The notes under the pieces: model-generated
What the model was told of the DNA's origin: nothing
Database searches by the model: none
Seen by the model: only the letters and a program-made list of their open reading frames with translations
Program-made: the position numbers and the translations under genes
In this document: in pieces, positions 51,533 to 60,931 of the stretch
Layout: every line of letters starts with the position of its first letter
Numbering within the stretch: position 1 is the first letter of the stretch
DNA from: Gemmatimonadota bacterium
GTDB lineage: Bacteria; Gemmatimonadota; Gemmatimonadetes; Longimicrobiales; Gaopeijiaceae
DNA: 64,000 nt
NCBI GenBank assembly: GCA_007121455.1
Contig: SKKN01000004.1
Coordinates: forward strand, 33,580-97,579
Reading direction: 5' to 3'

Positions 51533-52033
51533 ATGAATACGTTGGACGCGGGAGCCGCCGCGAGGGCGGCTGATCCATACGGTTCGAGGGCACCGGTCAC
51601 GGCCGAAAGCGCTCGGCTTCTCACACGGGTTGCCCTGGGATGGTTCCTCTTCCACCACGGTTGGGGGAAAGTGGTACAGGATTGGACGGGCGGGCTGGGA
51701 ACCTTCTACCAGAGCGACTTCTTCCAGAACAACAATCCAGCCTGGCTCCCGGATCTGATTGCGGCTCCCTATGGATATGCGCTGCCCTGGGCAGAGGTTG
51801 CCATCGGGGCCCTGCTCATCCTCGGTGTGTTCAATCGGATCACGGCCGGGGCGGCCACCCTGATCTTCCTCAGCATAGCGGTGGCCTGGCTCGATGGCGG
51901 AAGCCTCCTGCCCCGGCATATGCTCATGGTCTACACGCCCCTGGCCGCGTACTTCTTCTTTGCCGGACCCGGTCGGTTCAGCCTCGACGCCATCCTGAGT
52001 CGACGAGCCGCAGGGCGTCAGCGGTTCGGCTGA
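51533..52033 (+). CDS. DoxX-family membrane protein
   Basis: 166 residues from the ATG at 51533, six bases after AAGGAG. Four helices: ARLLTRVALGWFLFHHGWGKV, PYGYALPWAEVAIGALLILGVFNRITAG, AATLIFLSIAVAWLDGG, and MLMVYTPLAAYFFFAGPGRFSLDAIL. The early F-HHGWxK motif and the overall arrangement are those of DoxX, a small membrane protein linked to redox or thiosulfate metabolism and to oxidative stress in other bacteria. Specific role not known. Confidence 0.88.
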   Translation: MNTLDAGAAARAADPYGSRAPVTAESARLLTRVALGWFLFHHGWGKVVQDWTGGLGTFYQSDFFQNNNPAWLPDLIAAPYGYALPWAEVAIGALLILGVFNRITAGAATLIFLSIAVAWLDGGSLLPRHMLMVYTPLAAYFFFAGPGRFSLDAILSRRAAGRQRFG

Positions 52034-52115
52034 AGCCGCAGAGCAGCAATGCAGCGCGAACTGGCGTTCCTCCCCACCACCGCGACGTTCGATGCTGAAC
52101 GCGCAGGAAGCGGCC

Positions 52116-52703
52116 CTACCGGGGCTCCGGCCGGGCGCCAGCCGAAGTGTGACCGCGCGGTTCGGCGCTCGACTCGGCCCCTGCCGAGCCTCCGTGCCGC
52201 AGGGGAGCGTTGCGGCTCACGTTCAGCGTCGTGATCAACTGCCCCACGTGCCGGGTGGCATGCTCCGCCATGTGGTAGAAGAGCCCCCGAACATTGGAGG
52301 GAATGCCCTCCGTCCCCACGTGCCTCGTCTCGTCCAGGTCTTCTTCCTGCACCTCGCGAACCTTCGCGAGCGCCTCCGCAAACACCGTCCTGACCCGGGC
52401 CAGGAGCTCCTCGGCGCCCACCGAAGGCTGCGGCTCCTTCTCCGTGGAGAGGCGGACCTTCTGGGCCTCCGAGAGCGATTCGCCGCGGGCATAGGTGAGT
52501 AGACGGTCCGTACTCTCCGCCAGGTGCAGGAGGTGGAAGCCCGGCGAAGCCGCCCCGCCGGGAGCCGTCCAGAGCTCTTCAGGAGAGATGTTCGGCACGA
52601 CCCACTCCAGGTCATCCTGCGCCTGGATCAGAGCGTGCGCCACCGGCTGCAATGCCGGAATGACCCCCTCCACGGGTCCTCGAAGCCATGCTGCTTCACG
52701 CAT
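52116..52703 (-). CDS. DinB-family protein
   Basis: 195 residues from the ATG at 52703 (AAGGAGG seven bases away). Four-helix-bundle DinB/YfiT fold: ALIQAQDDLEWVVPNISPEELWTAPGGAASPGFHLLHLAESTDRLLTYARGE with the first His, and LFYHMAEHATRHVGQLITTLN with the metal-binding H-x3-H. Such proteins bind a metal and often act as thiol S-transferases (bacillithiol or mycothiol type), or have unknown roles. The C-terminal 30 residues are a Ser/Gly/Arg tail. It is divergent from the RidA gene. Confidence 0.9.
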   Translation of the reverse strand: MREAAWLRGPVEGVIPALQPVAHALIQAQDDLEWVVPNISPEELWTAPGGAASPGFHLLHLAESTDRLLTYARGESLSEAQKVRLSTEKEPQPSVGAEELLARVRTVFAEALAKVREVQEEDLDETRHVGTEGIPSNVRGLFYHMAEHATRHVGQLITTLNVSRNAPLRHGGSAGAESSAEPRGHTSAGARPEPR

Positions 52704-52861
52704 GATCGGTCCTCCTTCGTCATTCACCTGTCACGACTCGAGTAGTGAGATCCCCGCCCCGAGCCCCTATTGATAGGACACGGCCATCGACCGAGGGATC
52801 CGGAGGATTACCGGCCCCGGATCGACGAGACGAACACCCCATCCCCTGAGGAGGAGCGCCC

Positions 52862-53272
52862 ATGAGTCGAACCGTCAGCAACAGCCCCCGGTATAACGTG
52901 CCCATCGAAGGCTTCGCACAGGTGGTGGAAGCACCATCTCCAGGCCGCCTCCTCTTCGTCTCCGGCCTCACGGCGCGAGACTCCGGTGGCGCCATCGTAG
53001 GGGAGGGTGACATCGTCGTGCAGACGCGGCAGGTCCTGCAGAACATCCGCGCCGTGCTCGAGGCTGCGGACGGCTCGCTCGACGACGTCATGCAGATCCG
53101 AACATACATCCTGGACATCCGAGCGTGGCCTCAAGTCGAGTCGGTCTGGCGCGAGTTCTGGAGCGAGCCATGGCCGGCCTCCACGCTGGTGGAGGTCTCC
53201 CGGCTTTCGGACGAGCGTCAACTCATCGAAACGGACGCGATCGCCGTCGCTCCGGCACGGGCCGTGCCCTGA
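52862..53272 (+). CDS. RidA-family protein
   Basis: 136 residues. The RidA trimer fold is seen in RLLFVSGLTARDSGGAIVGEGDIVVQTRQVLQNIRAVLEAADGSLDDVMQIRTYILDIRAW and the end STLVEVSRLSDERQLIETDAIAVAP. Canonical RidA hydrolyses imines/enamines of amino acids; its catalytic Arg near residue 105 (RNxRxA) is not obvious here (ASTLVEVSRLS instead), so it probably belongs to a non-canonical Rid subgroup. GGAGG upstream of the ATG. Confidence 0.9.
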   Translation: MSRTVSNSPRYNVPIEGFAQVVEAPSPGRLLFVSGLTARDSGGAIVGEGDIVVQTRQVLQNIRAVLEAADGSLDDVMQIRTYILDIRAWPQVESVWREFWSEPWPASTLVEVSRLSDERQLIETDAIAVAPARAVP

Positions 53273-53339
53273 AACGAATCCGCGTAGACGTCCGGTCGGT
53301 CGAGCTTGAGGCCCTGCTCCACGGACGCGTCGGACTCCG

Positions 53340-54123
53340 CTACTCCAGCAGGAATCCGAGGGTCTCCTCCAGAAACAGCTCCGGAGCCGTGTCCATGGCG
53401 ATGTGCTGCTGTCCCGGCATCACGCAGACACGGCTCTCCGGAAGCGCGGCCACCACCGCTTCGATACCGCTCCGGAAGATCGGTGGGCTGTCCCCTCCGA
53501 GCAGGAGCAGGGTCGGCAGCCGCAGATCCGCGAACTTCTCCGGTTGGAACCGATACACTTGTTCGCCCTCCATCTCCCTGGGAACGGAGGAAGCGAGCCG
53601 GATTCTGACCTGCCAGACCGGAAGGTTCCGGTATGGCTCGAGCTCGTGCTCCGGCATCTTCACGACCTTCGCGAAAGAACACGAGCAACGCCTCCTCCGG
53701 CTTCTCTTCGGCGGGGAGAGCCCGCATTCGCTGCGGAACATCGGGTGGGTATGGGTCGGTCCCCATGGGGATCGGAGGCTCGTAGAGAACGAGCCGACGC
53801 ATCCCTCTCGTGAGAAGGGAGGCCTCCAGGCTGGCGAGTGCGCCGTAGGAGTGGCCCAGCACGGAGGTCGGCTCCCCGATCGCCTCCACCACCGCCGCCA
53901 CGTCCTCGGCCTCACGCTCGAATGCATACTCGGACGCGTCGCCGCTTCCACCTCGGCCTCTCCGGTCCATGGCGTAGACCGTGAAGTTCCGTGCGAAGCG
54001 GGGGGAAATCCGATTCCAGCGGCTGTGATCCGCGGTCGTGCCGTGCACGAGGAGGAGCGGCGGACCGTTCCCGGTCCTCCGGAAGGCGATTCTGGTGCCG
54101 TCACGTGAGGTGATCGAGTCCAT
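53340..54123 (-). pseudogene. Alpha/beta hydrolase gene with one frameshift
   Basis: The N-half from the ATG at 54123 is a good hydrolase: PLLLVHGTTADHSRWNRISP, YAMDRRGRGGSG, VLGHSYGALASLEASLL with the nucleophile Ser in GHSYG. The C-half continues one frame over: KMPEHELEPYRNLPVWQVRI, TLLLLGGDSPPI, MPGQQHIAMDTAPELFLEETLGFLLE with the catalytic His. The shift is explained by one extra base at the doublet 53665-53666 (GAAGGTCGTG where GAAGTCGTG is expected). Both halves are otherwise clean, so it may be a sequencing error or a very recent lesion. If repaired, it would be a standard 260-residue enzyme. Confidence 0.8.
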
Positions 54124-54225
54124 ATTCGAAAATATACCCGCGAAAAGTGCAGGTGCCACCGTAGATGTGCGGGCATGCGTCCCGCAGGACAAGGGGTGAT
54201 GAGCCGGCGGGACGGGACCCGGCTC

Positions 54226-55029
54226 CTAGAAGCGCCGACGAATCCCCACGCTCGACATGCTCCGGGTGAAGAACGGCCCGTGCCGGTGCACCCCGAACGT
54301 GTACGCGATGCCGGTGCGATCATCGATCCAGTGCGTGCCCGAGAGCCGGGCGGACTGCTCGGTGGTGGACCGGACGTCGTCGAGGCCCACGATCGTGGCC
54401 TCCTGGCCGACACCGAGCGACGCCGTGAGGCTGCTCGCCCGGGCGTCGTAGGCCCAGCTCCCGCTCACGCCGTGGCGGATGCCGCTTCCGCCGGGGTCGA
54501 CCTGGTGTAGGCGGAGGCGATAGCCCAGGGAGATTCGATCGAACCGACGGTCGATCCCCGCTTGCTGGTGGTTCACCGCCGCGGTCTCCCATACCTGCCG
54601 ACCCCCTCCGCCCGAAAGGGTCCACCCCGGCGCCAAGCGGTAGCTGACCGAGCCCGACGCTCCCCACCTCGGGACCACGCGGTGGGTGCCGCTCCAGGTC
54701 CCGTCGATCCTGGCGCTCCAGCGTTCCGCAAGCGGAAATCCGGCACCGCCCTCGATCTGCTGGTCGTCTTCCCCGAAGCGACGGGTATGCCGGTAGCCGC
54801 CGTAGACGAACGCGCCGGGGGAGGGGCGCAGGGTGGCGCGGAGCCAATACTCCTCCCACGGCTCCCGGTCGCCGGAGAGGACCTCGCGGGAAACGCCGGC
54901 CTCGACATCGATGGGGAGCTGAGCGGAGGCCTCCGGCGGACCCGCCGGCAGGGCGCAGGCGGCCGCGAGACCCGCCGCGAGGCGTATCAGACGCCCGCTC
55001 CAACCCGCTCCTGCTCGATGCGCACCCAT
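54226..55029 (-). CDS. YaiO-like outer-membrane beta-barrel protein
   Basis: 267 residues from the ATG at 55029; a signal peptide runs to ASAQ (about residue 38). The mature part has about twelve alternating strands: ATLRPSPGAFVYGGYRHTRRFGEDDQQIEGGAGFPLAERW, VSYRLAPGWTLSGGGGRQ, ISLGYRLRLHQVD, ending in FGVHRHGPFFTRSMSSVGIRRRF with the C-terminal Phe typical of outer-membrane proteins. YaiO proteins are linked to exopolysaccharide export in other bacteria. Upstream it merges into the eroded methyltransferase zone. Confidence 0.8.
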   Translation of the reverse strand: MGAHRAGAGWSGRLIRLAAGLAAACALPAGPPEASAQLPIDVEAGVSREVLSGDREPWEEYWLRATLRPSPGAFVYGGYRHTRRFGEDDQQIEGGAGFPLAERWSARIDGTWSGTHRVVPRWGASGSVSYRLAPGWTLSGGGGRQVWETAAVNHQQAGIDRRFDRISLGYRLRLHQVDPGGSGIRHGVSGSWAYDARASSLTASLGVGQEATIVGLDDVRSTTEQSARLSGTHWIDDRTGIAYTFGVHRHGPFFTRSMSSVGIRRRF

Positions 55030-55187
55030 GTCTTCGGCTACTGCCGGAGCAGGAGCGCGGTTCCTCCCCGCGCGCTGCAGCGAGGTCACCGTCACCGCTG
55101 CCGCCGGAGGCAGCCCCGAGGCCGCAACGATGTCCGCTCGAGTGGTTCGGCACCCCTGCTGACCGAATGCTGCAGCATCTCGGTACC

Positions 55188-55951
55188 TCAGGTGACGCGA
55201 ATGCCCTCCTTTGCTTCCGAGGCTGATCGCGGCCGGACTCCTTCCTCGTTTTCGCCTCGTGCCTGCGCCAGGAGATTGGCGAAGTTGAGTGACTCGCCGA
55301 ACCATCCTCGCTCGTGGCAGCATGCTCGCTCCAGGAACCGTCGCAGGGATGCCCGATTGAAGTAGTTCACGTCGAGCGGGTATCCGGGAAGCCGCGTGGA
55401 GCGATCCAGCGGGAAGTCCGATCCGCGACCATGCCCGGCTGGGGGATGTGCTCCAGAGAGTCGAGCAGCAGGATGGCGTCGAACTCATGATTGAGCTGCG
55501 TCTCCGGAATCCCCTCCACCGTGGCGTGGATCACGTCCAACGACAGGTTGTGCCGAGCGTGCTCCGCCATGGAGCGGTTCAGTTCGACTCCCATCACCTC
55601 GTACCCGCTGCGCCTTGCTTGGTCCAGGACGATGCCCCCGGCGCACCCGATGTCCAGAAGCCTCCCACTCGCGCACGGGAGCAACCCGAGAACTTCGCGA
55701 ACCTCGGATTGCAGCTCCGAGTCGCAAGCAAGGTAGTCCTCCTTCCACACCCCGGTGCTCCAATCCCCATCGCTGGAGAAATAGGCGTCGGAGTAGATCC
55801 GCTCCTGGTCATTCCTCGACACGAGTGGCTGGACGAGCTGGTGCGATCAGGCCCGGCATCGCACCACCCACCAGGTCTTCGCCTGCCAGAAGTAGTAAGA
55901 GGGCTCCTGCGAAACGTCCGGCGATGAGCAGACCGTGCAAAGTTCGAACAT
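55188..55951 (-). pseudogene. SAM-dependent methyltransferase gene with a TGA and a frameshift
   Basis: The start is the ATG at 55951 (AAGGAGAGG before it). It opens MFELCTVCSSPDVSQ, the zinc-ribbon head, then WWVVRCRA and a TGA at 55847-55849 exactly where the fourth ligand Cys is expected. The same frame continues HQLVQPLVSRNDQERIYSDAYFS and the SAM motif LLDIGCAGGIVLDQARRSGYEVMGVELN. It then stops near 55367, after a segment too short to be complete. Its C-terminal part, VNYFNRASLRRFLERAC and SLNFANLLAQARGE, follows in another frame. At least two lesions; the gene is dead or severely misread. Confidence 0.8.
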
Positions 55952-56776
55952 ACGTACCTCTCCTTCCCTTCCGGGGAGCGTTTTACCGAGTCCCACGCGC
56001 CGTTCCTGCACCTCCTCCGAGGGTCGGCCCCGGCGAGCTTTGGACCACGAGGACATCCTGCACGCCCACGTGCTCCCGATACGTCAGCAAGCTGCCGCTG
56101 CGGCGGGCTCTTGTCTGTCCGGCCGAGTCGCCCGCCGCGCCGTTCTCCGATGTTATTTCAGGGGTTCACCAATCCGTCAGGCCCAAGGGGGCCTTCGCTC
56201 TCCACACTTCACCGCTTCGCGCTGCTCAGCCTGAGGAAGGCAAGGAAAGCCGCAGCGCGAGGCCGAACATGGAGTCGAACAACGGTGATCCGAGGAGGGA
56301 GCAAGCTGGGTGCCAGAATTCCGACGCCGGGAGGTCCGGTGCCGGTCCGGGATGATCCCGGCCTCACTGAGGAGAGGACCGTCCCGCCACCCCAAGGCGC
56401 CGGCGGGCACGCTCTGATGTCGTATGCACTCCGCACGCGTGGCTAGGTATTCGTCTGACACCAGCCTTCAGTGTCACAAATAAACGAACCAAAATTCTGC
56501 TTTGTTTACGGTCCCGCTGGCCGTCTATGACCCCTGAAGCACTCCGGCACCGACCCTCCTCAATGCCGGATGACGAGTACCCCCGCGCCTTGACTCGCGC
56601 TTGCCTGCCGATCCCAAGCAGGCCGTGCCCCGTGTGCCTGCGCTGCAAAATGGCTACCGTCTGTACGCGAGAGGCCGAGCCTCCCAGTTTCGAAAACACG
56701 GGCTCGGCAACCCGAACGCCCACCCGTGGAGGCAGCGGGTTGAAGGGGGCGACTGCCCCGGCCGAACAGGAGAATC
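55952..56776. other. Gene-free stretch
   Basis: 825 bases without a supportable gene; open frames here have shadow-like composition. I see no inverted-repeat terminator or promoter that stands out. Confidence 0.5.
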
Positions 56777-58558
56777 ATGTTGGACATCTCCACCAGTAAA
56801 GTGGATCCTGCCGGCAAGCCGGCGAAGGCCGGCCCGGAGCCGAGATTGGGGAACCGCAGCCGACGCCTGCCCGCCTTCGTGCACCCGGCATCGTTCTGCA
56901 CGGCAGGACTTCTCCTGGGTACGATCTTTTTCGCCTTCTCGCTCAGTCCCAGCCTGGTGCCGCGCGGCCCGTCCATGCAGGGAATCCTGTCAGGGCTCTC
57001 GCTCGGTGCAGGATACGGTCTCGGGGCCTTCGGTCGGTGGCTCTGGGGCTACCTCGAGCTTCCGACCCCGCGGGAACGGGCTGCTCGCCAGGTGAAGGCT
57101 GTCGCGTCTTCGGCCTGCGGGCTGACGGTGGCGTTCTTTCTCTGGCAGGCGGCAGAGTGGCAGAACTCGGTGCGCCTTCTCATGGGAATGGGGCCTGTAG
57201 ACACCGCCCACCCCTTCCGAGTGGGGCTCATCGCCATCGTTGTGTTCGGCGCTCTGGTCGCCCTCGGGAGGCTCTTCGCCTGGACGATCCGGCGCCTTTC
57301 CGCCCGGTTCCAGAAGGTGGTGCCGAGGCGCGTGGCCAACGTACTGGGGATCCTGACGGCGGCCGCGCTCTTCTGGTCCCTGATCGATGGCGTGATTTTC
57401 TCCGCAGGCATCCGGGCCACCGATTGGTCCTACCAGCAGGTCGACGCCGTCGCGGAGGACGATCTCCCGCCTCCGGTGGACCCCATGTGGCCCGGCAGCC
57501 CCGTGTCGCTCCTGGGCTGGGAGGCACTCGGGAGACAGGGACGCCAATTCATCGCCGCCACCCCCGGGACGGCAGACCTCCAGGAGCTTCTGGAGGGAGA
57601 GGAAGCGATGGCGCCACGCCGGGTCTATGTGGGGTTGAACTCGGCAGAGGACCCGGCCGCCCGTGCGAGCCTCGCGCTCGCGGAGCTCGAACGCGTCGGC
57701 GGCTTCGACCGATCGATCCTGGTCATCATCACCCCCACCGGCACCGGCTGGGTCGATCCCGCTGCTATCGAGACATTGGAGTCACTCCACCGCGGCGACG
57801 TAGCGAGCATCGCAGTGCAGTACTCCTACCTGCCGAGTTGGCTGGCCCTGCTCGTGGAGGCTGATTATGGGGCGGCCACCGCCCAGGCCCTCTTCGAAGC
57901 GGTCTACGAACACTGGAGGGCCCTGCCGGACGACGACCGGCCGGAGCTCTACCTGCACGGATTGAGCCTGGGGGCCCTCAATTCCGACCGCTCCTTCGAG
58001 CCGTTCGACATCGTAGGAGATCCGTTCCAGGGAGCACTCTGGGCCGGTCCGCCCTTCCGAACCGAGACCTGGTCATCCGTGACGCAACGGCGCGATGCGG
58101 CCTCACCTGCCTGGTTGCCGGTGTTTCGCGACGGGGCGGTCGTGCGGTTCGCGAACCAGGAGGTGGGGCTGGACGTCCTCGACGGAACCTGGCGGGCACC
58201 GCGCATCGCCTTCCTCCAGCACGCCAGCGATCCGGTGACCTTCTTCGAGCCACGGGCTCTGTACCGTGAGCCGGAGTGGATGGCGATCCCGCGCGGGCCC
58301 GATGTTTCGCCAGCGCTCCGGTGGTTTCCCGTGGTCACAATGCTGCAGCTCGCCGCCGACATGATCGCGGGGTCCGAACCCGTCGGGTACGGGCACGAGT
58401 ACGCAGCCGAGGACTACGTCGAAGCCTGGATCGCCCTGACCGAGCCCGACGGATGGGACCCACCCGCGATCGAGCGACTGAAAGCCGCCCACGCGGCGAG
58501 GCGGTGCGCCGTCGCGACGGACCCGGTGCCGGAGGAGTGCATGCCGCCACCTACATGA
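56777..58558 (+). CDS. Integral-membrane alpha/beta-hydrolase family protein (Abhydrolase_9 type)
   Basis: 593 residues with AGGAGA five bases before the ATG. N-terminal third: four helices (FCTAGLLLGTIFFAFSLSPSLVP, ACGLTVAFFLWQAAEW, GLIAIVVFGALVALGRLFAWTI, VLGILTAAALFWSLIDGVIF). C-terminal two-thirds: the cytosolic or exported hydrolase domain of the DUF2319/PF10081 type, with RRVYVGLNSAEDPAARASLALAELERVGGFDRSILVIITPTGTGWVDPAAI and the nucleophile elbow LHGLSLGALNS. The family is widespread in actinobacteria and seldom studied; a role with membrane lipids is a guess. It is intact among eroded neighbours. Confidence 0.85.
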   Translation: MLDISTSKVDPAGKPAKAGPEPRLGNRSRRLPAFVHPASFCTAGLLLGTIFFAFSLSPSLVPRGPSMQGILSGLSLGAGYGLGAFGRWLWGYLELPTPRERAARQVKAVASSACGLTVAFFLWQAAEWQNSVRLLMGMGPVDTAHPFRVGLIAIVVFGALVALGRLFAWTIRRLSARFQKVVPRRVANVLGILTAAALFWSLIDGVIFSAGIRATDWSYQQVDAVAEDDLPPPVDPMWPGSPVSLLGWEALGRQGRQFIAATPGTADLQELLEGEEAMAPRRVYVGLNSAEDPAARASLALAELERVGGFDRSILVIITPTGTGWVDPAAIETLESLHRGDVASIAVQYSYLPSWLALLVEADYGAATAQALFEAVYEHWRALPDDDRPELYLHGLSLGALNSDRSFEPFDIVGDPFQGALWAGPPFRTETWSSVTQRRDAASPAWLPVFRDGAVVRFANQEVGLDVLDGTWRAPRIAFLQHASDPVTFFEPRALYREPEWMAIPRGPDVSPALRWFPVVTMLQLAADMIAGSEPVGYGHEYAAEDYVEAWIALTEPDGWDPPAIERLKAAHAARRCAVATDPVPEECMPPPT

Positions 58559-58923
58559 CCCAGTATACCGCTCCGACCAAGCCGACGAGGAAGCTCGGGC
58601 GCGCGGTCCCGCCGGTAAGATGGCGGCAGGTCCCTCCCACTGGCGCACGGATCTTGCTTTCCCGCTCCCGCAGCCACCGAACGGTCGCGTCCTCGAACAA
58701 GTCCGTCTTCCGGATCCATCCGCTCGCTTCGCCCACCGAGTGAGCGATCACTGGTCGCGCCCCAACGTGCCTGACCTCCTTCTCGTAGGCGGACAGCAGA
58801 ACTCGGAGGCACATCAAACGGCGGAGGAATGCAGTCACTTCGCCTCTGGCATCGTGCTGGGGGTGGGCTCGGTGCGACCAGTACGACATCTGCTGCCTCA
58901 CCCGGCGGGGGCCTGCGATTCAG
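58559..58923. other. Gene-free stretch
   Basis: 365 bases between the membrane hydrolase and a gene fragment. A minus-strand open frame here (58551-58901) has no recognisable domain, so I do not call it a gene. Confidence 0.45.
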
Positions 58924-59343
58924 GTGGCCGACACCATGATCCACGACGGCCTCGTGCATGGAAACGACATCTACCTCACGTCCGTGGACGGATTCGTAGT
59001 CATCGTGGACGCCGAGAAGCGCCGGGTCCGGCGCCGTTTCGACTTGAGCGCGATTTCCGGGGCCCGAACGCCGCTCGGATGGTGTCCTGGAATCGAGGTT
59101 CTCGACGATTTCGAAGTCGTCGTAGGGTTCTCTCGGCTTCGACGCACTCGGTGGGAGGACAAGGTGCGGTGGGTGAAGCACCGCCTTGGCGGAACCGGTG
59201 CGGGGATGCTCCCGACCCGCATCGCCGCCTTCGACCTCAGGCGGGAGCGGCTCCGTTGGGAGATCGACCTCGAACCGGCCGGGATGAACGCAATTTTCTC
59301 CATCCATCGGGTCGGGGACGCCTCCCGATCCGGGTCCCACTGA
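58924..59343 (+). CDS. Probable fragment of a beta-propeller-like protein
   Basis: 139 residues from a GTG. MIHDGLVHGNDIYLTSVDGFVVIVDAEKRRVRRRFDL reads as one propeller blade, then PGIEVLDDFEVVVGFSRLRRTRWEDKVRWVKHRLGG and PTRIAAFDLRRERLRWEIDLEPAGMNAIFSIHRV. The W(C/R)xGIxVLxxxxVVVGFSRLRxT pattern occurs in a family of uncharacterised beta-propeller proteins, but only the last blades are here. The protein looks cut at the N-terminus and frayed at the end. It could be a truncated gene in this eroded stretch. Confidence 0.5.
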   Translation: MADTMIHDGLVHGNDIYLTSVDGFVVIVDAEKRRVRRRFDLSAISGARTPLGWCPGIEVLDDFEVVVGFSRLRRTRWEDKVRWVKHRLGGTGAGMLPTRIAAFDLRRERLRWEIDLEPAGMNAIFSIHRVGDASRSGSH

Positions 59344-59394
59344 ACACCACCACCCCAGGGGGCGTCTGTTCCCGCCAGCGCGCGGGTGCTTCCT

Positions 59395-60222
59395 CTAAGG
59401 AGCGTCGAACGCGCTGGGCGGCACCTCGGTGGAGGCGTTCACGTCTTCGAAGTAGACTCCGCGCGTCCCGTCTTCCATCTCTCGCTGCATCGAGAGGACG
59501 ATAGGGCCGAACCGCCGCCAATCCGTCCAGCGGTTCGTGAACCGGGGCTCCTCGTCATCGGCGGCGGCGTAATATTGCCAGAGCTCGAACATCCCGGTTT
59601 CCGGGTCCACGAATGCCAGGTAGCGGTTCTGCGGAGTGAGCCCCACCTCCTCGAAGGTCAACTCCACCACTTCCCAAGTCTCCCCCCACTCCTCCCTCTC
59701 CCCCACGTACCGGACTGTCACGCCAGGATCATCCCATTTGAACGGGAAGACGAGCCAATACGTGTCGTTGATGAACCACCGATGAGCCTGGGTGACGAGC
59801 GATTCGGATTGCGCCTCGTCCACGACCTCCTCCCCGTCCAACCAGACCCTTTGGCCCTCGGTGGGTGAGTTCACGTTGAACAGAGCGGTCAACTCGCCGT
59901 CATCTACCGGTCCGCGAACCCAGTAGTCCCCCTCGAAGCGATCCCATCGGTGCGACCGCCGCGTGCTCCCGGAGATTCGGTCGAACTCGATGTATCGGGT
60001 ACGCTCCCAACCCTCCTCCGGGGCGATGGAATCGAGCACTGTCGCGAAAAGGCGGGCCGCCTCGGGATCGGCGATGCGCGCGAGGCGCTCTTCCCGCGTT
60101 TCAAGATCGGAGGCCGCGACCGCGTCCGAACCCTCCGGAGAGGATGCTTGGGCCCCGTTGGGAACGTCCGAGCCGCAGGCGACGGTGGCAAGGGCAACCA
60201 GGATGACGGCGAAGGTGCGCAT
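59395..60222 (-). CDS. DUF6503-like lipoprotein
   Basis: 275 residues with a lipobox (LATVAC, Cys at about 16). The mature domain (EGWERTRYIEFDRISGSTRRSHRWDRFEGDYWVRGPVDDGELTALFNVNSPTEGQRVWLDG, then TYWLVFPFKWDDPGVTVRYVG and NRYLAFVDPETGMFELWQYY) matches a family of periplasmic lipoproteins with a half-barrel fold like LolA. Function unknown. There is no neighbour with a clear link. Confidence 0.75.
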   Translation of the reverse strand: MRTFAVILVALATVACGSDVPNGAQASSPEGSDAVAASDLETREERLARIADPEAARLFATVLDSIAPEEGWERTRYIEFDRISGSTRRSHRWDRFEGDYWVRGPVDDGELTALFNVNSPTEGQRVWLDGEEVVDEAQSESLVTQAHRWFINDTYWLVFPFKWDDPGVTVRYVGEREEWGETWEVVELTFEEVGLTPQNRYLAFVDPETGMFELWQYYAAADDEEPRFTNRWTDWRRFGPIVLSMQREMEDGTRGVYFEDVNASTEVPPSAFDAP

Positions 60223-60931
60223 GAGTCCTCTCTGGACGCGCGGAACGTTGGTGGTGGACGCAGGGCGATGACATGCTGAAATCCGCCTACGGCGTAAACT
60301 ACGCCCGGCTCCTCGAGGCCGCCAATCCGGTCCACGACGATTCCGGACACCTCCTCGGGTCCTCGGGGATCTCGGGGTCTCCCCTCGGGGATCGGATGCT
60401 TGCCTCCGCGTCGTCCGACCCTATGCTCGCCTCCTGGTCGTCCGGGCCGCAGGTGGGTGCTTCCCGTTCCGCGGGCGAAAGATGGACGGACGGATCCCGC
60501 CCGCACGGTCGGGTGCCTCTTACCGCTGGGCCGTGCATTCGGACCACTGCCTCGAGTAGGTCCGAGCGCCCGCCGGGCCTCCCCCTCCGGGGGTGGAGCT
60601 GCGGTCCGCTGGGCACACTCCCCTCGACCCTGGAGTTGCGGGTCCGCTGCATGCCCCCCTCGACCCCACGCCCCCCTCGTCCATGGAGTCGCCCCGGGGC
60701 GGTGGACACGATGTCCGTGTCCGAAGACCCTTTCCTAATGAAGCCGGAGACCAGGAGCGTCATCGTGAATTTCGCTCGCAACCGAGAAAAGTGCCGCACA
60801 GCTCGGGGAATCGAGCTTCACACCGTCGCTGTCGGAGATCGCTTGCCGTATGATCGGATGACCTGACGGTGCTGCACAGGAAACACGTCCTCAGACACGC
60901 GCGGACACTCCTCGGCATGGCGACCTGAGAG
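60223..60931. other. Gene-free stretch
   Basis: 709 bases with no supportable gene. It contains low-complexity runs of CCCCTC/CTCGGGG type around 60360-60420 and 60600-60700 and no clear repeat of the copy-1/copy-2 kind. Confidence 0.5.

Noticed and set aside
58551..58901. 116-residue minus-strand open frame as a recombinase fragment
   Set aside because: Some basic helix-like text is present, but no catalytic motif or start signal.
60273..60866. 197-residue plus-strand open frame
   Set aside because: Low-complexity Pro/Ser/Arg text with no ribosome site; typical GC-rich chance frame.
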